Positions 47,735 through 58,571 of a stretch of 64,000 bases of DNA are shown one piece after another (within the stretch, counting starts at the first letter, position 1; each line of letters opens with the position of its first letter). The notes under the pieces are model-generated. The model made no database searches. It was not told where the DNA came from and was given only the letters and a program-made list of their open reading frames with translations. Origin of the DNA: Diadophis punctatus similis (Eukaryota; Chordata; Lepidosauria; Squamata; Dipsadidae); the NCBI GenBank assembly GCA_023053685.1, contig JALIGW010000014.1, positions 18,075,308 to 18,139,307 of the forward strand. Direction: 5' to 3'. Made by a program: the position numbers and the translations under genes.

Positions 47735-47805
47735 GGCATGGCTGCCTGTGGAATTCTGGGAGATGGTCTATACATCTTAAGTTGCCAAGATTGGGAAACC
47801 CTGAG
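47735..47805. mobile_element. hAT palindromic MITE, right half only
   Basis: GGAATTCTGGGAGATGGTCT, ACATCTTAAGTTGCCAAGAT, GGGAAACCCTG. Confidence 0.7.
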
Positions 47806-48050
47806 CTAGGGACAGCCTGTTGCCAGCAACAGGTGGTGGAAGCTCTGAGGCACAGTGGGGCTTTGTGGAAATGTGGGTGCTTCCTCCATTTCTTCGAATC
47901 TCATTTTTGCAGACACTACAAGAGTGTCTTAAGCCTCTTCTAGGCTTTTGAAACTTTTCTTGTATTTCCTTCTCACAATGAGGAACTATGTGACACATTT
48001 TGGCCAGCTATAGTTGGAAGAGGGCCCAAGAGGCACAAGCAACTGGGATG

Positions 48051-48058
48051 CTAAAAAT

Positions 48059-48153
<95 letters not shown>

Positions 48154-48800
48154 TTTCCTCAAGCATGTATTAGATAACAGATATAAGTATAAACATGATT
48201 ATGAATACATGAAATGGATACAAATAAAGGTGAACATTAGGACAGGGACGGTAGGCACAGTGGTGCGCTTATGCACGCCCCTTACAGACCTCTTAGGAAT
48301 GGGGTGAGGTCGACTGTAGACAGTCTAAGGTTAAAGTTTTTGGGGTTTGGGGAAGAAACCACAGAATCAGGTAGTGAGTTCCAGGCATTGATCACTCTGT
48401 TGCTGAAGTCGTATTTTCTGCAGTCGAGTTTGGAGCGCTTTACATTTAGTTTGAATCTATTACGTGCTCGTGTATTGTTGCGGTTGAAGCTGAAGTAGTC
48501 ATTGACAGGTAGGACATTGTAGCAGATAATTTTATGAACTACGCTTAGGTCAGACCGAAGGCGGCGAAGTTCTAAGTTGTCTAAGCCCAAACTTTCAAGA
48601 CTGGTGGCATAAGGTATTCTGTTGCGAACAGAGGAGTGGAGGACTCCTCTCGGTAAATATCTCTGGGCTCTCTCAATTGTATTAATGTCCGATATGCAGT
48701 GCGGATTCCAGACAGGTGAGCTGTATTCGAGAATTGGTCTAGCAAATGTTTTGTATGCTCCGGTTATCAGTACAATGTTACCAGAGAATGACACAACCTT
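48051..48800 (-). mobile_element. Non-LTR retrotransposon 3' end (unassigned clade)
   Basis: Antisense LINE with a 3' tail of (AAAT)n (48056-48157 on the plus strand), a short 3' UTR shared with the 62.4-kb copy (GTAAGGGGCGTGCATAAGCG) and the ORF below. Confidence 0.85.
48282..48794 (-). pseudogene. LINE reverse transcriptase, C-terminal fragment
   Basis: One 170-codon minus-strand frame: AYKTFARPILEYSSPVWNPH, DINTIERAQRYLPRG, LGLDNLELRRLRSDLSVVHK, NDYFSFNRNNTRARN, NAWNSLPDSVVSSPNPKNF, ending LRGL and TAA. The ..LEYSSPVWNP...IE.VQR.F.R pattern is the post-RT thumb region of Jockey/CR1-superfamily LINEs. The copy at 62.4 kb encodes nearly the same. Catalytic RT is missing. Confidence 0.82.
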
Positions 48801-49599
48801 GATTGGAAAGGTGATTTGGAGCTCATTTCATGATAACCTGAACTAGAAAGGGGTGACCATGAGAGAGGTGCCTTCTGCGGTGAAGGGAGGAAGAACGTTG
48901 ATGCCGCTGGAGTTGAGTGGCAAAGCAGCTGTTTTTTGTGAGAAAGGTCAGAGTTCCATCTCTGACATTTTTAGGAAAGAACTGGGGTGGGGACCCCAAA
49001 TCTGAAAGCTTGGGAAACTGCATTCACTTAGTTTAGGGAGCATTGAGAGCAAGAAATGCAAAAGCTTTCTGCATTACCTTTGTTATGTGCTCAAAAAGCA
49101 CCTTCAGTGTATTTGCTTATTATCTACAGGCCTTCAAAGAATTGGAGATCTTCACCCTGGCTGCTTCTTTCGAAAGGCTCATGATTCACAAGCCCCTTGG
49201 ATGGCTTCCATACCATTTTTGCTTTGGATTCTAAAGCAATCTGTCACAAACGTTGAAAGGTGACAGGTTGTTGGATCCCAGCCATGCCAGTGGCTGAGTC
49301 TTTGCAGAAGAACCAGGCAGGTAGAGCTGGCTGGCTGCCAGGACTGGCTGCAAGGAGAGGTTAGAAAATGAAGGGATGGCCACAGCTGGGTGACCCTGCC
49401 CCCTTTTAATATGGATCCCAACTGTGGAGCTTTGATGGCTGCCATGTTGATTTTATTTTATTTTTTTCATTCCCTCTCCATGGCAGCTGCTAATTCTCCC
49501 TTCAGAGAGAATGCAACTTCTGGATATGTGGACTTCAACACCCAGGATTCTCATCAGTAGCCATTGGCTGTCTGGGGAAGATGACAGGGAAGGTTGCAA
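48801..49599. other. Unassigned stretch
   Basis: Nothing recognised. Confidence 0.4.
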
Positions 49600-49800
49600 A
49601 TGGCAATCATGAGGTCGCGAGGCATTGCAGCCAATCATAAGTGCAAACCGGTTGCTAAGCACCCAGATCGTGATCACGTGATTGCAGAAGAGCTGGAATG
49701 ACCAGAAGTCCGAGGAACTGGTCATAATGACATTCATTCAGCACCAATGTAAGTTTGAATGTTCATTAGATAAAAATGATCATAAGTCGAGGACTACCAA
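49600..49800. mobile_element. Tigger-like MITE fragment
   Basis: GATCGTGATCACGTGATTGC, TCATAAGTGCAAACCGGTTG and CATAAGTCGAGGACTACC belong to the family; the left end is missing. Confidence 0.6.
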
Positions 49801-49842
49801 TAATGGCCTCCCCAGGGTCTTAAAAAGCAGGGTTGGTGCATA

Positions 49843-50205
49843 TTGATATCAGCCCTAGAAAGACTGGGGGTGACATGATAGCACTGTTCCAATATTTGAG
49901 GGGCTCCTACAAAGACAAGGGGGGTCAAACTATTTTCCAAAGCACCAAAAGGCAGGAAAAGAAACAATGGATGGAAACTAACCAAGGAGGGAAGCAATTT
50001 AGAACTAAGGAGAAATTTCTTAACAGTGAGAACAGTTAACCAGTGGAACTGCTTGCCTTCGGAAGTTGTGGGTGCTTCATCACTGGTGGCTTTTAAGAAG
50101 AGACTGAACAGCCATTTGTCTGAGATGGTATAGGGGTCTCCTGCTCGAGCAGGGGGTTGGACTAGAAGACCTCTGAGGTCCCTTCCAACTCTTATTATTC
50201 TATCT
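49843..50205 (+). mobile_element. CR1 LINE 3' fragment
   Basis: GGGGTGACATGATAGCACTG, CTAAGGAGAAATTTCTTAAC, AGCAGGGGGTTGGACTAGAA. A one-base indel near 49920 breaks the frame (GSYKDKGGQTIFQ versus the normal VNxFSK). Confidence 0.9.
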
Positions 50206-51033
50206 TCTATGTTCACTCAAGTGTCGAAAGCTAAACATTTTGCTCCCCTTTAAAAACAAAAGCAGATGGCAGTGCAGTGCGAGTGTAGATTCCGAAAATC
50301 CATACGCTTCCACCTTAAGGCATAAATGATTAAGGAAGACAGTGAAAATGCTGTAAAGCCCACATGCGTCAACTGCCTGTGGGCACCGGATGCCCACCTC
50401 GAAGGATAAAGAAGGGCGTGGTGCAAAATTGGTCCTTTCACAGCAGTTTCCAAGGGACATGGAGCATGTTTGACAGGCCTCCCATCTCAATTATTCTTAC
50501 ATTGCCCTGTAAGATGAAAGGGGAAGGACCAAGGCTAGGAGAAGGATACTTTGCTTCTGGCCCTCCACCCAGGGGGAGCTGCCTGGCACCAAAGAGAAGA
50601 TTTGCACTGGTGAGTCTCTTGCCACTGCATTGCACCAGCCCTCCCTCCTAAGTATTTTTAAACTGCTCAGCAGCTGTTCTGCCATTCAGTCGAAACATTT
50701 GCTTAGCACACAAGCCATGTGCTGGCAGGCGTAGCCCAGAAGGCGAAAGTCAAGTTCTACCTCTCCGGAGCATTTTATTCGCCCATCTGGGTTGGAGTCC
50801 CTCTTGATCAAGTCTGCTTTGGAACGTGATTGAAACCTTTCCTGGAGGATTCTGAGCTTGTTTTCTTCAGAGGAAAAAGGGCTCTTTCCCATTTTCCCCA
50901 ACAGAAGAGTAGAACAAGCGTAAATGAGGCAAAAACCTCAGATGCAGTACTGCAAAACTGTGCAATTAACGTTTTCCTTTTCCAAGGAAGCGGTCTTTTC
51001 AGAGGCCAAGCAAGGTGATGATTGCATCCCACA
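50206..51033. other. Unassigned stretch
   Basis: Nothing recognised. Confidence 0.4.
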
Positions 51034-51333
51034 CAGGGGTGGGTTCCTCTTACCTTCTCCTACCGGTGCGCATCGCGATGTTGTGCACACGTGCACTTGC
51101 TACGTGCGCACGTGCATCCTCTCACACAATTTCAGCTCTTTGTGCATGCGCAGTAGGACAATTTTACTTCCACGCATGCGCAGAGAGCCAAAAACCGCGA
51201 TTTTTTAAAAAAAAATATGGCGGCACGCACGGACCGGCAAAGAAAGCACCGGAGCCGTCGTGCCGACATTGTGCATTCGGCGGGCCCCTACCGGAACGGC
51301 ACACTGGACCGCACCGGTAGGAACCCATCATTG
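51034..51333. mobile_element. hAT non-autonomous element (GGGTGGGTTC family)
   Basis: CAGGGGTGGGTTCCTCTTAC to GTAGGAACCCATCATTG. Perfect TSDs ATCCCACA at 51026-51033 and 51334-51341. The interior CpG-rich block is shared with 5.75 kb. Confidence 0.93.
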
Positions 51334-51664
51334 ATCCCACATGACCAGAGCAGTGAGGGGACAGTGGCTTTAAAGAGAATTGAGCTACTGCTGGCACCGG
51401 GCCATGAGGGTAGTTCAGGCAAGAATGATGCCCTGAAAGGCCAGGTAGAGGGAGGGGGGAAGCGTTCAGCCTGCATGATGGCATGTGAGAAAGACCTTTG
51501 GAGACGGGATGAAGAGATGCTGCCTAGGAAATGGTCAGATTAGAGGGAGCGGAGACTGCAGCTGCATAATAGATGGAGCAAGAGGCTCAGGAGGTGCCTT
51601 CCCTAAGTGAATGGGCTGTAAAAGCAGGAGAACTTTACTTTCAGACTTGCAAGATTCTGTAGAA
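51334..51664. other. Unassigned stretch
   Basis: Nothing recognised. Confidence 0.4.
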
Positions 51665-52300
51665 TTAGCTCATCTGAATAACAAAATAACAGTGTTGGAA
51701 GGGACCTTGGAGGTTCATTTGACTTGAAGACTCCAAGGTCCCTTCCAAATCTATACCAGTCCAGACAAATGGATGTCCAGTCTCTTCTTAAAAGCCTCCA
51801 GTGATGGAGCACCCACAATTTCTAAAGGCAAGTTGTTCCACTGGTTAATTGTTCTCACTGTCAGGAAGTTTTTCCTTAATTCCAGGTTGCTTCTCTCCTT
51901 GATTAGTTTCCATCCATTGCTTCTTGCTCTGCTTTCAGGTGCTTTGGAGAATACATTGACACCCCCCCTCTTTTTTGTGGCAACCCTTCAAATATTGGAA
52001 CACTGCTATCATGTCACCCCTATTTCTTCTTTCTATTAGACTAGACATACTCAGTTCCTGCAAGTGTTCCTCATATGTTTCAGCCTTTAAACCCCTAATC
52101 ATCTTTGTTGCTCTTCTCTGCACTCTTTCTAGAGCAGAGGTCTTCAAACTTGGCAACTTTAAGACTTGTGGATTTCAACTCTCAGAATTCTCCAGCCAGC
52201 TATGCTCCAGCTATGCTGGCTGGAGAATTCTGAGAGTTGAAATCCACAAGTCTTAAAGTTGCCAAGTTTGGGGAGTTCTAGAGTCTCAACCCCAATTCTT
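51665..52300 (-). mobile_element. CR1 LINE 3' fragment split by a hAT MITE
   Basis: Antisense CR1 3' end from GTTGGAAGGGACCTTGG and CAGTCTCTTCTTAAAAGCCT to CTGCACTCTTTCTAGAG; a few bases (TCTCAAC) resume after the MITE. Confidence 0.88.
52135..52275. mobile_element. hAT palindromic MITE in CR1
   Basis: CAGAGGTCTTCAAACTTGGC to GCCAAGTTTGGGGAG. Perfect TSDs TTCTAGAG at 52127-52134 and 52276-52283. Confidence 0.93.
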
Positions 52301-52395
52301 CTACCTGCGAAAGCTGACAGCAGTCTTGCAAGTCTGAAAGTACAACCTTCCCCACCCCTATTTCCTTTATAGCCTGAAAGGGAGGGTCCCTTGCC

Positions 52396-52568
52396 CGGTT
52401 CGAATCTCACCAGGCTCAAGGTTGACTCAGCCTTCCATCCTTCCAAGGTCGGTAAAACCAGGACTCCAGATTGTTGGGGGCAAGTGGCTGATCTGTAAAC
52501 CGTTTAGAGAGGGCTGTAAAAAGGACTGTGAAGCGGTATATAAGTCTAAGTGCGATTGCTATTGCTAA
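52396..52568 (+). mobile_element. Sauria-type SINE, 5'-truncated
   Basis: Starts inside the tRNA-like part with an intact B box (CGGTTCGAATCTC), then CACCAGGCTCAAGGTTGACT, GTAAACCGTTTAGAGAGGGC, GAAGCGGTATATAAGTCTAA and ATTGCTATTGCT. Confidence 0.87.
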
Positions 52569-52761
52569 AGGCCATGGCAAAAATGGTCACAAAATTGGCT
52601 CTGGTCTCATGGTGACCCACTTTAAGACTGTCTCAACTTACAGTTATAATTGCGGGCTCAATTGTGGCAATAACCCGAAATTACCCGAACATAATTATAA
52701 TGGGTGTTCTCTTCATTTCTGAAACACTTGTAGTGGAAAGTGTGTTGTGGAGGGTCTGTTG

Positions 52762-53020
52762 CAGGGGTGGGTTCTACCTACCTTCCCCACCGGTTCGCAT
52801 CGCGACGGAAGTGCGCATTTTCTTCCCGAAAATGACCCTCTGCGCATGCGCAGTACTATAAAAAAAAGCTTCTGCGCATGCACAGAAGCAAAAAACAAGA
52901 TGAGCAAGAACCGGCTCGGGGGCGTGGCAGGCCTGGGTCGCTGCCGGTTCCAGCAACTCAGGCCGCCAAGTTACTACCAGTTCTATAGAACCGGTCCGAA
53001 CCGGGAGGAACCCACCTCTG
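52762..53020. mobile_element. hAT non-autonomous element (GGGTGGGTTC family)
   Basis: CAGGGGTGGGTTCTACCTAC to CGGGAGGAACCCACCTCTG with perfect TSDs GTCTGTTG at 52754-52761 and 53021-53028. Confidence 0.95.
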
Positions 53021-53193
53021 GTCTGTTGCTTTTGTGAAGCCAGGGCAGGTGTCATCTGCTTATTATTTCAGCAATTCCTGATCCCTTTATTAGCCCGAGA
53101 ATCGATATTCATACCACAAAATGTTCTGGGAACAGAACTTTCAATCTGGGGAAATCTAGCCTGAAAAAAGTTTGTGTAATGCATTGCAATATG

Positions 53194-53384
53194 CAGGTAG
53201 TCCCGACTTACCACCATTCATTTAGTGACCATTTGAAGTTAGAACGCTACTGAAAAAAGGGACTTATGACTGTTTTTCACACTTATGACCATTGCAGCAT
53301 CCCCTTCATCATGTGATCAAAATTTGGACGCTTGGCAACTGGCTCACCTTGGCTCAATTGTGATTGTAAATCGAGAATTACCTG
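53194..53384. mobile_element. Tigger-like MITE with internal deletion
   Basis: CAGGTAGTCCCGACTTACCA to ATCGAGAATTACCTG, about half the usual length; a TA follows on the right, TG on the left. Confidence 0.8.
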
Positions 53385-53399
53385 TATGTACAGATACAC

Positions 53400-53556
53400 A
53401 GATTAACAGAGTTGGAAGGGACCTTGTAGATCATCTAGTCCAACCCCCCTACCCAAGCAGGAGACCCTACACCATTTCTTACAGGTGGCAGTCCTGTCTC
53501 TTCTTGAAAGCGTCCAGTGATGAAGCTCCCACAATTTCTGAAGGCAACTTCTGTTC
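53400..53556 (-). mobile_element. CR1 3' fragment, cut by a hAT element
   Basis: AACAGAGTTGGAAGGGACCT, AGGAGACCCTACACCATTTC, AAGGCAACTTCTGTTC. Confidence 0.88.
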
Positions 53557-54000
53557 CAGTAATGGCAAACCTATGGCACGCATGCCACAGGTGGCATGTG
53601 GAGCCATATCTGAGGGCACGCAAGGCATTGCCCTATGTCAGCTCCAGCGCACATGCACGCTCTGGCCAGCTGATTTTTGGCCTTCTTTTTTGCCGTTTTC
53701 GCTCTCCCCAGGCTTCAGGAAAGCCTCCTGAACCCTGGGGACAGCAAAAAACAGCCCAACGGGCCAACCAGAAGTTCACAAACGAAATTCCGTTTGGCCC
53801 GTTTGGCCATTTTTCGCTCTTCCCCAGGCTTCAGGAAGCTTTCCTGAACCCTGGGTAGAGCGAAAAACAGCCCAACAGGCCTACTGCCCCCCGCATACGC
53901 GGGGGGCAGTGCGGGGGTTGTGCACATGTGCGGGGGGCAGCGCGGGGGTTGTGTTCATGCGTGGGGGGCATTGCATTATGGGTGTGGGCACGCGCGCACA
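53557..54000. mobile_element. hAT element (ATGGCGAACC family), right end missing
   Basis: CAGTAATGGCAAACCTATGG and GGGGGCATTGCATTATGGGT parallel the 21.8-kb copy. The end is lost at about 54000. Confidence 0.82.
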
Positions 54001-54026
54001 TTGATTGACTGATTGGTTGATATGCT

Positions 54027-54110
54027 CCCATATTACGCCGCCCTGAGTCATGAGGGAGTAGGGCGGCATAGAAAAACTGCCAAATAAATAAATAAATAAA
54101 TAAATAAATA
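54027..54110 (+). mobile_element. L2-like LINE 3' tail
   Basis: CGCCGCCCTGAGTCATGAGG, GGGCGGCATAG and (AAAT)n. Confidence 0.8.
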
Positions 54111-54683
54111 TGTATTTCTGAACTCCTTATCGGGTTCTGGTCCAGAGGATTCACTTGCATGACTAAAATGGGCCAGAAAATGGATGTTCAGCTTGGTCCT
54201 AAAAGAAACAATGTTTTCCATCTGCAAATTATTTAATTTTGCACTAAATAGTTTCGGCCACCTGGAATTTCGAATGCTTTGACATCCCATTGATCCAGAT
54301 AAAAACGTATTTTAGTTTTTCAGTGCAAGTTTTTCAGTTTGCAATAGCAAATCTGGTTATTTTACGGGGGGGAGATAAATTAATAGTAGCAATGGCAAAT
54401 AAGTCTCGGGTAATAGGGGCAATATTTTATATAGAAATAATGAGCAAGATCATTAAGCAATATTTTCACTTTCTTCAAAAATATTTAACCAAAATGAATA
54501 ACTGCATTACCAACTGGCAATCAGAAACATAATGCTTCCAAGCCTGGAAATATACCAGCGTGTATTATGCCATCTTCTGGTATCCATTTTCTCCATGAAA
54601 TGTGTTTAATCCTCTTTTAATGGAACTGAAATGATCATTAGCTATCATAACATCTTATGGGAGTGAGTTCCATGTTTTAACTA
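54111..54683. other. Unassigned AT-rich stretch
   Basis: Nothing recognised. Confidence 0.4.
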
Positions 54684-54985
54684 CCGTCTTTCCCCGAAAA
54701 TAAGACCCTGTCTTATATTTTTTTGAACCCTGAAAAAAGCGTTTGGCCTTATTTTTGAGGAGGTCTTATTATTTTGGGGCACTTGGAGCAAGACGGGGCT
54801 CCTCTTGCCGTCTTACATGATTTCCAGCTCTGTCTCCCTAACCAGAGGAAATGCCGGGGACCGGCTGTGCATGAATTTAAATATTTTTGGGGAGGGCTTA
54901 TTTTTTGGGGGAGGGCTTATTTTTGGGGGAGGGTTTATTTTCAGAGGGCTTATTTTTGGAGATGTCTTATTTTCGGGGAAACACA
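54684..54985. mobile_element. TA-type MITE (AAAATAAGAC family)
   Basis: CCGTCTTTCCCCGAAAATAA to the inverted TTATTTTCGGGGAAACACA, flanked by TA (54682-54683, 54986-54987). GAGGGCTTATTTTTGGGGG is repeated several times inside. Confidence 0.8.
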
Positions 54986-55032
54986 TATGAATGAGGTGAA
55001 GTCCTTCCTTTAATGGCCCTGACTTTCCCTTC

Positions 55033-55510
55033 TATTAATTGAATTGAATTGAATTGAATTGAATTGAACGTTCTTATAGGCCGCCAACTCCCGTGGGACT
55101 CAGGGCGGCGTACAATACAGAGAAGAACAATTCATAAAACAGTTATAAAAACAACATAATAACAATAATTAAAAGATTATTAAAAAGATTAAAAATCATC
55201 CATCATTCCTACCAGGGGGGAGACCAGAGATGTTCTAATTGGTCTCACTTTCACCCCGCCTGCCAGAAGAGCCATGTTTTTATTGCTTTACGGAAGGCCA
55301 GCACGGTGGGGATAGTCCTGATCTCCGGAGGGAGTTGGTTCCAGAGGGATGGAGCTCCTACAGAGAAGGCGCTCCCCCTCGGCCCCGCCAACCGGCATTG
55401 CTTGGTCGACGGGACCTGGAGGAAGCCAACTCTGTGGGACCTAATCGGTCGTAGGGAGGTATGCGGTAAGATGCGGTCCCGGAGGTAACCTGGCCCTGAG
55501 CCATGTAGGT
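55033..55510 (-). mobile_element. L2-like LINE, 3' end
   Basis: An antisense (AATTG)n stretch, then GGCCGCCAACTCCCGTGGGA, CGGAAGGCCAGCACGGTGG and GGGAGTTGGTTCCAGAGGGA, matching the 3.1- and 13.5-kb copies. Confidence 0.82.
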
Positions 55511-55529
55511 ATTAGTTCAGATTAATACC

Positions 55530-56145
55530 TCGCTGATGTATCAGAAGTTGCTTGGTGCATGTTGATATTGGGCCTAGGAGGACTAGGGGTGACATGAAAG
55601 CACTCTTCCAATATTTGAGGGGCTCCTACAAAGATGAGGGGGTCAAAATATTTTCCAGTGCACCAAAAGGCAAGACAAGAAAGAATGGATGGAAACTAAC
55701 CAAGGACAGAAGCAACCTAGAACTAAGGAGAAACTTCCTAATGGTTAGAGCAATTAACCAATGGAATGGCTTGCCTTCAGAAGTTGTGGGTGCTCTATCA
55801 CTGGAGTGTTTCAAAAAGAGACTGGATAGCCAACTGTCTGAAATGGTATAAGCAGGGGTGAAATTCAGCAGGTTCTGACAGGTTCTAGAGAACCGGTAGC
55901 AGAAATTTTGAGTAGTTCAGAGAACCAGCAAATACCACCTCTGGCTGGCCCCAGAGTGGGAAGGGAATGGGGATTTTGCAGTATCCTTCCCCTGCCACGC
56001 CCACCAAGCCACGCCCACCAAGCCACGCCCACAGAACCAGTAGGGAAAAAATTTGAATTTCACCCCTGGGTATAAGGTCTCCTGCTCAAGCAGGGGGTTG
56101 GACTAGAAGACCTCTGAGGTCCCTCCTAACTCTGTTATTCTGTGT
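55530..56145 (+). mobile_element. CR1 LINE 3' end split by a hAT element
   Basis: The frame 55552-55851 is open: GPRRTRGDMKALFQYLRGSY, FSSAPKGKTRKNGWKL, LRRNFLMVRAINQWNGLPSE, CFKKRLDSQLSEMV and stop. The 3' UTR continues after the insertion (GTCTCCTGCTCAAGCAGGGG, GTTGGACTAGAAGACCTCT). Confidence 0.9.
55853..56068. mobile_element. hAT element (GGGTGAAATTC variant) in CR1
   Basis: CAGGGGTGAAATTCAGCAGG to TTTGAATTTCACCCCTG, perfect TSDs GGTATAAG at 55845-55852 and 56069-56076. Confidence 0.95.
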
Positions 56146-56457
56146 TCTAGTTATATTTATCCCCCTCTTTATTAAAAGGACTGCTATGCCACATTTCATT
56201 ATTAACAATCCTGAAACAACTGAAGAAACTCAGAAGACGGGAATGATGTTTGAGATTCTCTTTTAATTTTTCTGCTCTACTTGTGTCCAACAGTTATCTT
56301 ACATTTTGATTTTATGAATCTGTTTATTTGGTTCCTCCTCTGCAGTAAACGACATTTTCCTTATATAAATGAGATGGGGAGAAACAGGGTTCTTGAAAGA
56401 GAAATTTGAGGAAGTCAGTTTTTCCATGTATTTCTGCCGGCACCATTGGAAGAAATA
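56146..56457. other. Unassigned stretch
   Basis: Nothing recognised. Confidence 0.4.
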
Positions 56458-56826
56458 TAGATAGCCCTCGACTTACAGCCACAATTGAGCCCAAAATTTC
56501 TGTTGCTAAGTGAGACAGTTGTTAAGTGTATTTTGCTCCATTGTATAACCTTTCTTGCCACAGTTGTTAAGAGAATCACTGCCGTTGTTAAGTTAGTAAC
56601 AAGGTTGGTAAATGAATCTGGCTTTTCTATTGAGTTTGCTTGTCAGAAGGTCAGAAAAGGGGGTCACGTGACCCCGGGACATTGCAACCGTCATATATAT
56701 GAGGCAGTGGCCAAGCATCTGAATTTTGATCATGGGGATGCTGCAAGGGTTGTAAGTCACTCTTTTCCGTGTTGTTGTAAATTTGAAAGGTCACTAAAGG
56801 AACTGTTGTAAGTCAAGGATTACCTG
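56458..56826. mobile_element. Tigger-like TA-type MITE
   Basis: TAGATAGCCCTCGACTTACA to AAGTCAAGGATTACCTG with TA at both edges. Confidence 0.86.
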
Positions 56827-56904
56827 TACCTGGAGAAGCTGTTGGGGCAAAGTCATGGAATCGGAGTAGGCAAAATAATAATTAATAATAATAATAACAA
56901 GAGC

Positions 56905-57172
56905 AACAACAACAACAGAGTTGGAAGGGACCTTGGAGGTCTTCTAGTCCAACCTCCTGCCTAGGCAGGAAACCCTACACCACTTCAGACAAATGGTTAT
57001 CCAACATCTTCTTAAAAACTTCCAGGGTTGGAGCATTCACAACTTCTGGAGGCAAGCTGTTCCACTGATTAATTGTTCTCATTGTCAGGAAATTTCTCCT
57101 TAGTTCTAAGTTGTTTCTCTCCTTGATTAGTTTCCACCCATTGCTTCTTGTTCTACCCTCAGGTGCCCTCAA
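56905..57172 (-). mobile_element. CR1 LINE 3' fragment
   Basis: CAGAGTTGGAAGGGACCTTG, GGAAACCCTACACCACTTCA, GTTCCACTGATTAATTGTTC; minus-strand frame NLELRRNFLTMRTINQWNSL. Confidence 0.9.
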
Positions 57173-57744
57173 ATTGAAAACGATTGCGTTAAATGCAAAT
57201 AAGAAGTGGATTATGGGGGAAACAAGTTCATCTGGAAAAGTGAGATTGTGGAGGTATAAAAAATATATTTTCAAGAGGAAATGTATTTTATAGAACGAAA
57301 TGCCACGAGGGAACGGAAGCAATAAAAATCATATTGACTTTTGGTGTTGAATATCTCTCTATTTCCTGACTCTGGCTTAGCTCCAATTGGTCCAGCTTAT
57401 TAGGAAGCTTTCCAAACAGAACACATTTTGTAATTGCAGCGCATTGTATTCCATATGATTTTAATGACATATATGGTAGGAAAGGATTTTTCTTGCCATG
57501 GGTAGAGGAATCAGGGGCCATGGGAGTCTATTAAGCTACACCAAAGAACTTTAGAAAGCAGTGACAGGACATCTGACCATGTGGCGCTTGCTTATGACAC
57601 CGGACAAACAAGGTTTAGCTATAATGCTAACTGGGCCTACCAAAGTTCACCCATGCCGATTCTGTCCATAAAGACAATAAAGAAGAAGTTAGCATTGGAA
57701 ATTAAACCTTGAGTTAATTCAGGAAGTTGACTGACATGGTATTA
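57173..57744. other. Unassigned stretch
   Basis: Nothing recognised. Confidence 0.4.
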
Positions 57745-57952
57745 CAGGTAGTCCCCAATTTAATGACCACAACTCGTGCCAACATTTCTCTTGCTGATCA
57801 AAGTGGCTGTTTAAGTGAGAAGCAGCATCACGTGTCCATAAGGATGTTGCAATGGTCGTAAGTGTGAAAATCAGTCATATGTCACTTTTTTTCACTGCCG
57901 TTGTAACTTCAAACAGTCACTGAACGAACTGTTGTAAGTGGAAGGCTACCTG
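57745..57952. mobile_element. Tigger-like TA-type MITE, internally deleted
   Basis: CAGGTAGTCCCCAATTTAAT to AGTGGAAGGCTACCTG with TA on each side; about 208 bp. Confidence 0.83.
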
Positions 57953-58034
57953 TATGTGGAATTGAGGAGAGGATTTCCATCTGGCCCCTGTGCCAAGTAT
58001 CTCCTTCAGCAGGTCACTGGAACAAAGAGCAATG

Positions 58035-58035
<1 letters not shown>

Positions 58036-58095
<60 letters not shown>
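58036..58095. repeat. (GATT)n microsatellite
   Basis: Fifteen GATT units without interruption. Confidence 0.98.
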
Positions 58096-58341
58096 TTTTT
58101 ACTAAAGCTTGCATGCCGGTCCAGCCCAAAGCATCTGAGTGCCTTGAATTGCAGCAATTCAGTCACAGCATTAAAATACATCATGAAACCTCAGATCCTC
58201 AGATTTCAGGAGCCATCGACAACCACACTGTCCTTGCTAAGACCCTCCAGGTGTTAACCACCTTCTGCACAACACCCAAAGCCAGGCTGTCGTCCTCCTT
58301 TTCCAACCACCATGTGAGCGCATCCATTTTTGGGCAGCTAG

Positions 58342-58512
58342 AACAAAGAGTCAGCCTTCTTGTCAAAAATGCAGCCACCAGCCGGGGAGCGCATGAAAGC
58401 CCAGCCTGTGCGCCTGCAGCGCAGTGTGGTGCATCTGCCCTTTGGCTCCTGTGTGGAGAAAGCAGCTAACCTTGCACACATGGCTGAGCAGAAGCTGCGG
58501 AGGGAAGGTGGG
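58342..58512 (+). other. Candidate host coding exon (unidentified gene)
   Basis: One plus-strand frame is open from 58342 and has an ATG at 58369: MQPPAGERMKAQPVRLQRSV, VHLPFGSCVEKAANLAH, MAEQKLRREG. Codon use is strongly exon-like (GTG, CTG, CAG, CGC, GAG, AAG) in otherwise AT-rich DNA. The frame runs to GAAG/GTGGGC at 58510-58515, a passable 5' splice donor. A possible acceptor is CATCCATTTTTGGGCAG at 58321-58337, but the stop TAG at 58339-58341 then lies just inside, so the ATG may be a first-exon start. I do not recognise the protein; it is not one of the repeat families in this window. Confidence 0.45.
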
Positions 58513-58571
58513 CTCGTGCTTTGCTTGCTTTCCCTTTCCAAAAAGGAAAAAGATGTTTCTTCTTTGAGGTT

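Noticed and set aside
48014..48160. Ile-Tyr-Leu-Phe repeat protein
   Set aside because: Translation of the TTTA tail of an antisense LINE.
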